Assembly (NCBI RefSeq): GCF_030817015.1 | Contig: NZ_JAUSYS010000001.1 | Location: forward strand, 4,154,001 to 4,218,000 | DNA length: 64,000 bases | Reading direction: 5' to 3' | Source: Arthrobacter sp. V1I7 | GTDB lineage: Bacteria; Actinomycetota; Actinomycetes; Actinomycetales; Micrococcaceae | Shown here: positions 62,225 to 64,000 of the stretch, piece by piece | How positions within the stretch are numbered: position 1 is the first letter of the stretch | Layout: every line of letters starts with the position of its first letter | Program-made: the position numbers and the translations under genes | Notes under the pieces: model-generated | The model's database searches: none | What the model saw: the letters and a program-made list of their open reading frames with translations, nothing else | What the model was told of the DNA's origin: nothing

Positions 62225-62574
62225 CGCCGCCGTCCCGGGGCCGAGATCCGCAGGGCGTCGACGTGCCCTGCCACGAACAGTGTGAAGATGGCGGCGGCGC
62301 AGCCGGCCGCCGCGTGGCGCGTGGCCGGAATCAGGAGTCCGACGGCGCAGCCGACTTCGAGCAGACCGCTCGCGGCTACCCATTCCTCCCGGGACAGCAT
62401 GGCAAACGGACCGTTGGCTCGCTCGCCGGAGTCGTCCCGGCACAGGAAGTCCGGCACCATCGGGCTGAAGAACTCCGGTTCCCGGAAGTGTTTCCCGGCG
62501 CTGGCCAGCAGCAATGCGCTGAGGGCAGCCGCGGAAAGTGTCTGGGTGGCCCGGCCGGCCCAGCGAAATGGCAT
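62221..62574 (-). CDS. DoxX-family membrane protein
   Basis: A 117-residue protein with about four spans: LSAAALSALLLASAGKHFRE, WVAASGLLEVGCAVGLLIPA, and TRHAAAGCAAAIFTLFVAGH. GLLEVGCAVGLLIP is the DoxX/DoxD motif around the second helix. ATG 62574 is chosen; TTG 62586 is four residues earlier. The family includes quinone-linked and thiosulfate-related membrane subunits, most uncharacterised. Coupling to azlCD by a 4-bp overlap is unusual for the family. Confidence 0.75.
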   Translation of the reverse strand: MPFRWAGRATQTLSAAALSALLLASAGKHFREPEFFSPMVPDFLCRDDSGERANGPFAMLSREEWVAASGLLEVGCAVGLLIPATRHAAAGCAAAIFTLFVAGHVDALRISAPGRRR

Positions 62575-62586
62575 GGACCAACTCAA

Positions 62587-62899
62587 TCACAGCCGCAGAA
62601 CGTGCAGAAACCAGCGGGGGTTGCGCCGACGACGCCTGGCTGCCGGAGTGCCAGCAACTCGGCCTAGGCCCGCCTGAGTCCCGAAGCTTCCCGTTTCGAG
62701 CTTGGTGATCTGCTCCCAAGTCCGGCTCATAGCAGCGGGCCTGATCGAATCAGCCGGATACGGGAAGGTGAACTTCGCCGTTCCCGGCCTGCGCCAGTAC
62801 CTCCGAGGCTGAAGTTCACCAGCCGCGGCTCCCCGCAGGCAAGCCACTCTCCCATGCATCGTCGCGACTCAACCGATAGCGGATCTTCCGTCAACTAGA
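62587..62899. other. Intergenic stretch before the second IS
   Basis: No supported gene. The open frames lack family features and starts. It holds the promoter of the DoxX operon and, at its right end, the IS target duplication ACTAGA (62894-62899). Confidence 0.5.
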
Positions 62900-63973
62900 T
62901 GTATTACCCACGGAGGTTGGTGACACGGCTGGCGGGTGGTTGACCCTTGAGTGAGGTGTGGCCTCGGTTGTGATTGTAGTGGTGCAACCAGGCGGGGAAA
63001 GCGGCAACACGCTCGGCCTCTGATGCGTAGGGCTTCGCGTAGGCCCATTCGTCGAGCATGGTGCGGTTGAACCGCTCAACCTTTCCGTTGGTCTGGGGGC
63101 GATAGGGGCGCGTGCGTTTGTGCTTGATGTCCGCACCGAGAGCCTGGGCGAAGACGCGGGAGCGGTAGCAGGAGCCGTTATCTGTCAAGACCCGGCTCAC
63201 CGTGATCCCGGCGGCGTTGAAGGCAGCGTTTGCCCGTTCCCAGAAGCCGGCGGCGGTTTTTTTCTTCTCGTCAGAGAGGATCTCGGTGTAGGCAAAGCGG
63301 GAGTGGTCATCGACTGCGTTATGCAGGTAAGCGTAGCCGGGCCTGCGGTTGGCGTTTGTGCCGGTCTTGTTCCGGTTCCCCGCGGCCCGGCCGGTCACGC
63401 GGTGTCCGCCGCCGTCAGGAATCCGGCCGAGTTTCTTGATGTCCACGTGGACCATGTCCCCGGGGTTCTGGTGCTCGTAGCGGCGGATCACCCTGCCCGT
63501 GGCCCGGTCCAGCCACGACAGCCTGGCAAGCCGGTACCGGGAGAGGACCTTGTGCACGGTGGACGGGTGGATACCGAGCAGGTAACCGATCCTCGCCGGC
63601 CCCCAGCGGCGGTTGACCCGCAGCGCGATGATTCGTCGTTCCCGCCGGGCAGGAGTGCGGCGCGGGGACCGGGACGGCCGGCTGGAGAGGTCCTCCATGC
63701 CGTCTTCGCCCAGCTCCCGGTAGCGGCTGGCCCAGCGCGCCGCGGTCGGGACGGAGACCTGAAAACGTTCTGCAGCCCGACGTAACGGCCAGCCGTCCTC
63801 GACAATGCACTTTGCCAGCTCGATCCGTCCCCTGCGGGCGAGAAAAGCATTAGGGTGGGACATTGAAGACCTCCGTTTGTGGAATTGGACTCTAGACAAG
63901 CCCCACTCCACTCGGAGGTCTTCTTCATGTCACCACACCACGCCGACCGTCACTAACGTCTGTGGTTAATACA
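62900..63973 (-). mobile_element. IS481-family insertion sequence, copy 2 (1074 bp, inverted)
   Basis: Same length and ends as the copy at 5095-6168, in opposite orientation. It is flanked by ACTAGA on both sides (62894-62899 and 63974-63979), i.e. TCTAGT in IS orientation, its own 6-bp target duplication. One base differs visibly (63260, corresponding to 5808 in copy 1). The near-identity indicates recent movement. Confidence 0.95.
62904..63863 (-). CDS. IS481-family DDE transposase (copy 2)
   Basis: A 319-residue transposase with the same domains as copy 1: two N-terminal helix-turn-helix units and the rve core with Asp141, Asp228 and Glu263. Lys202 replaces Glu202 (GAA to AAA) in a run that now reads seven A in the coding strand. 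Residue 202 is not part of the triad, so activity may persist. Start ATG 63863 follows a GGAGG site. Confidence 0.93.
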   Translation of the reverse strand: MSHPNAFLARRGRIELAKCIVEDGWPLRRAAERFQVSVPTAARWASRYRELGEDGMEDLSSRPSRSPRRTPARRERRIIALRVNRRWGPARIGYLLGIHPSTVHKVLSRYRLARLSWLDRATGRVIRRYEHQNPGDMVHVDIKKLGRIPDGGGHRVTGRAAGNRNKTGTNANRRPGYAYLHNAVDDHSRFAYTEILSDEKKKTAAGFWERANAAFNAAGITVSRVLTDNGSCYRSRVFAQALGADIKHKRTRPYRPQTNGKVERFNRTMLDEWAYAKPYASEAERVAAFPAWLHHYNHNRGHTSLKGQPPASRVTNLRG

Positions 63974-64000
63974 ACTAGATGGCGAACAGGGGAGTGGCCG

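Noticed and set aside
5095..63973. A 58-kb composite transposon bounded by the two IS copies
   Set aside because: The outer flanks carry different duplications (TCTAGC versus ACTAGA on the plus strand), and each IS has its own matched pair, so the segment did not move as a unit. Most of it is ordinary chromosomal genes with tRNAs.
1..64000. CRISPR arrays, rRNA genes or prophage
   Set aside because: No regularly spaced repeats, no rRNA-like sequence, and no phage structural, integrase or lysis genes; the holin-like protein belongs to a chromosomal stress module.

Overview
The window is high-GC actinobacterial chromosome, most like Arthrobacter/Pseudarthrobacter (Micrococcaceae). The supporting signs are codon use, a five-gene Asp23/AmaP-type envelope-stress operon, a DUF3618/holin-like/YihY membrane-stress module, two-domain universal stress proteins, and a hut histidine-degradation locus with an IclR regulator. 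No taxonomic search was possible, so genus is an inference.

Layout. 1-1560: start of a sugar ABC importer (lipoprotein binding protein and truncated permease), with a LacI-type operator upstream. 1780-4052: Asp23/AmaP-like operon whose five genes are linked by 4-bp ATGA overlaps. 4510-4857: small hypothetical gene. 5095-6168: IS481-family element with a TCTAGC target duplication. 6175-7752: gene debris (aldo/keto reductase tail, possible TetR tail, frameshifted DUF4386 gene). 8250-21649: visibly less GC-rich catabolic block: LysR, enoyl-CoA hydratase/isomerase-like protein, acyl-CoA synthetase, MHS-type MFS transporter, nitrate/sulfonate-type ABC importer, DHDPS-family aldolase, FMN 2-hydroxyacid oxidase, second LysR, GlcD-like FAD oxidase and a ProC paralogue. 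21825-22191: tRNA-Phe, tRNA-Asp and tRNA-Glu on the minus strand. A diverged copy of the tRNA-Phe terminator lies at 4974-5022, so 5.0-21.8 kb may be an island inserted next to the tRNA cluster.

22.4-62.6 kb reads as host chromosome. It holds an ICMT-like methyltransferase, a divergent LysE/ArgO exporter and ArgP/LysG-type regulator, an EamA exporter, a small zincin, a LolA-like/ABC export operon, a PEP-synthase/rifampin-phosphotransferase-like gene broken by a frameshift behind a universal stress gene, a CopC protein, an AzgA-type purine permease, hutG, a Na+/H+ antiporter, hutH-hutU-IclR, a membrane protein/XRE/MDR operon, an amino-acid permease, LysE, an SDR, a spermidine-synthase-like protein, the stress-membrane module with Usp and Zn-ADH, a polysaccharide deacetylase, an O-methyltransferase, a thiamine-binding protein, TetR, and a DoxX-AzlC-AzlD operon. 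A second, inverted copy of the IS (62900-63973) closes the window.

Main results: (i) an 18-bp dyad near TGTCCGGKATMCCGGACA occurs four times, before hutG, hutU and the IclR gene, and is a candidate IclR-type Hut operator; (ii) both IS copies keep matched 6-bp TCTAGY duplications, showing independent insertion at NCTAGN sites with no later inversion between them; (iii) the 8.2-21.6 kb block combines enzymes with altered active-site residues into a pathway I do not recognise.
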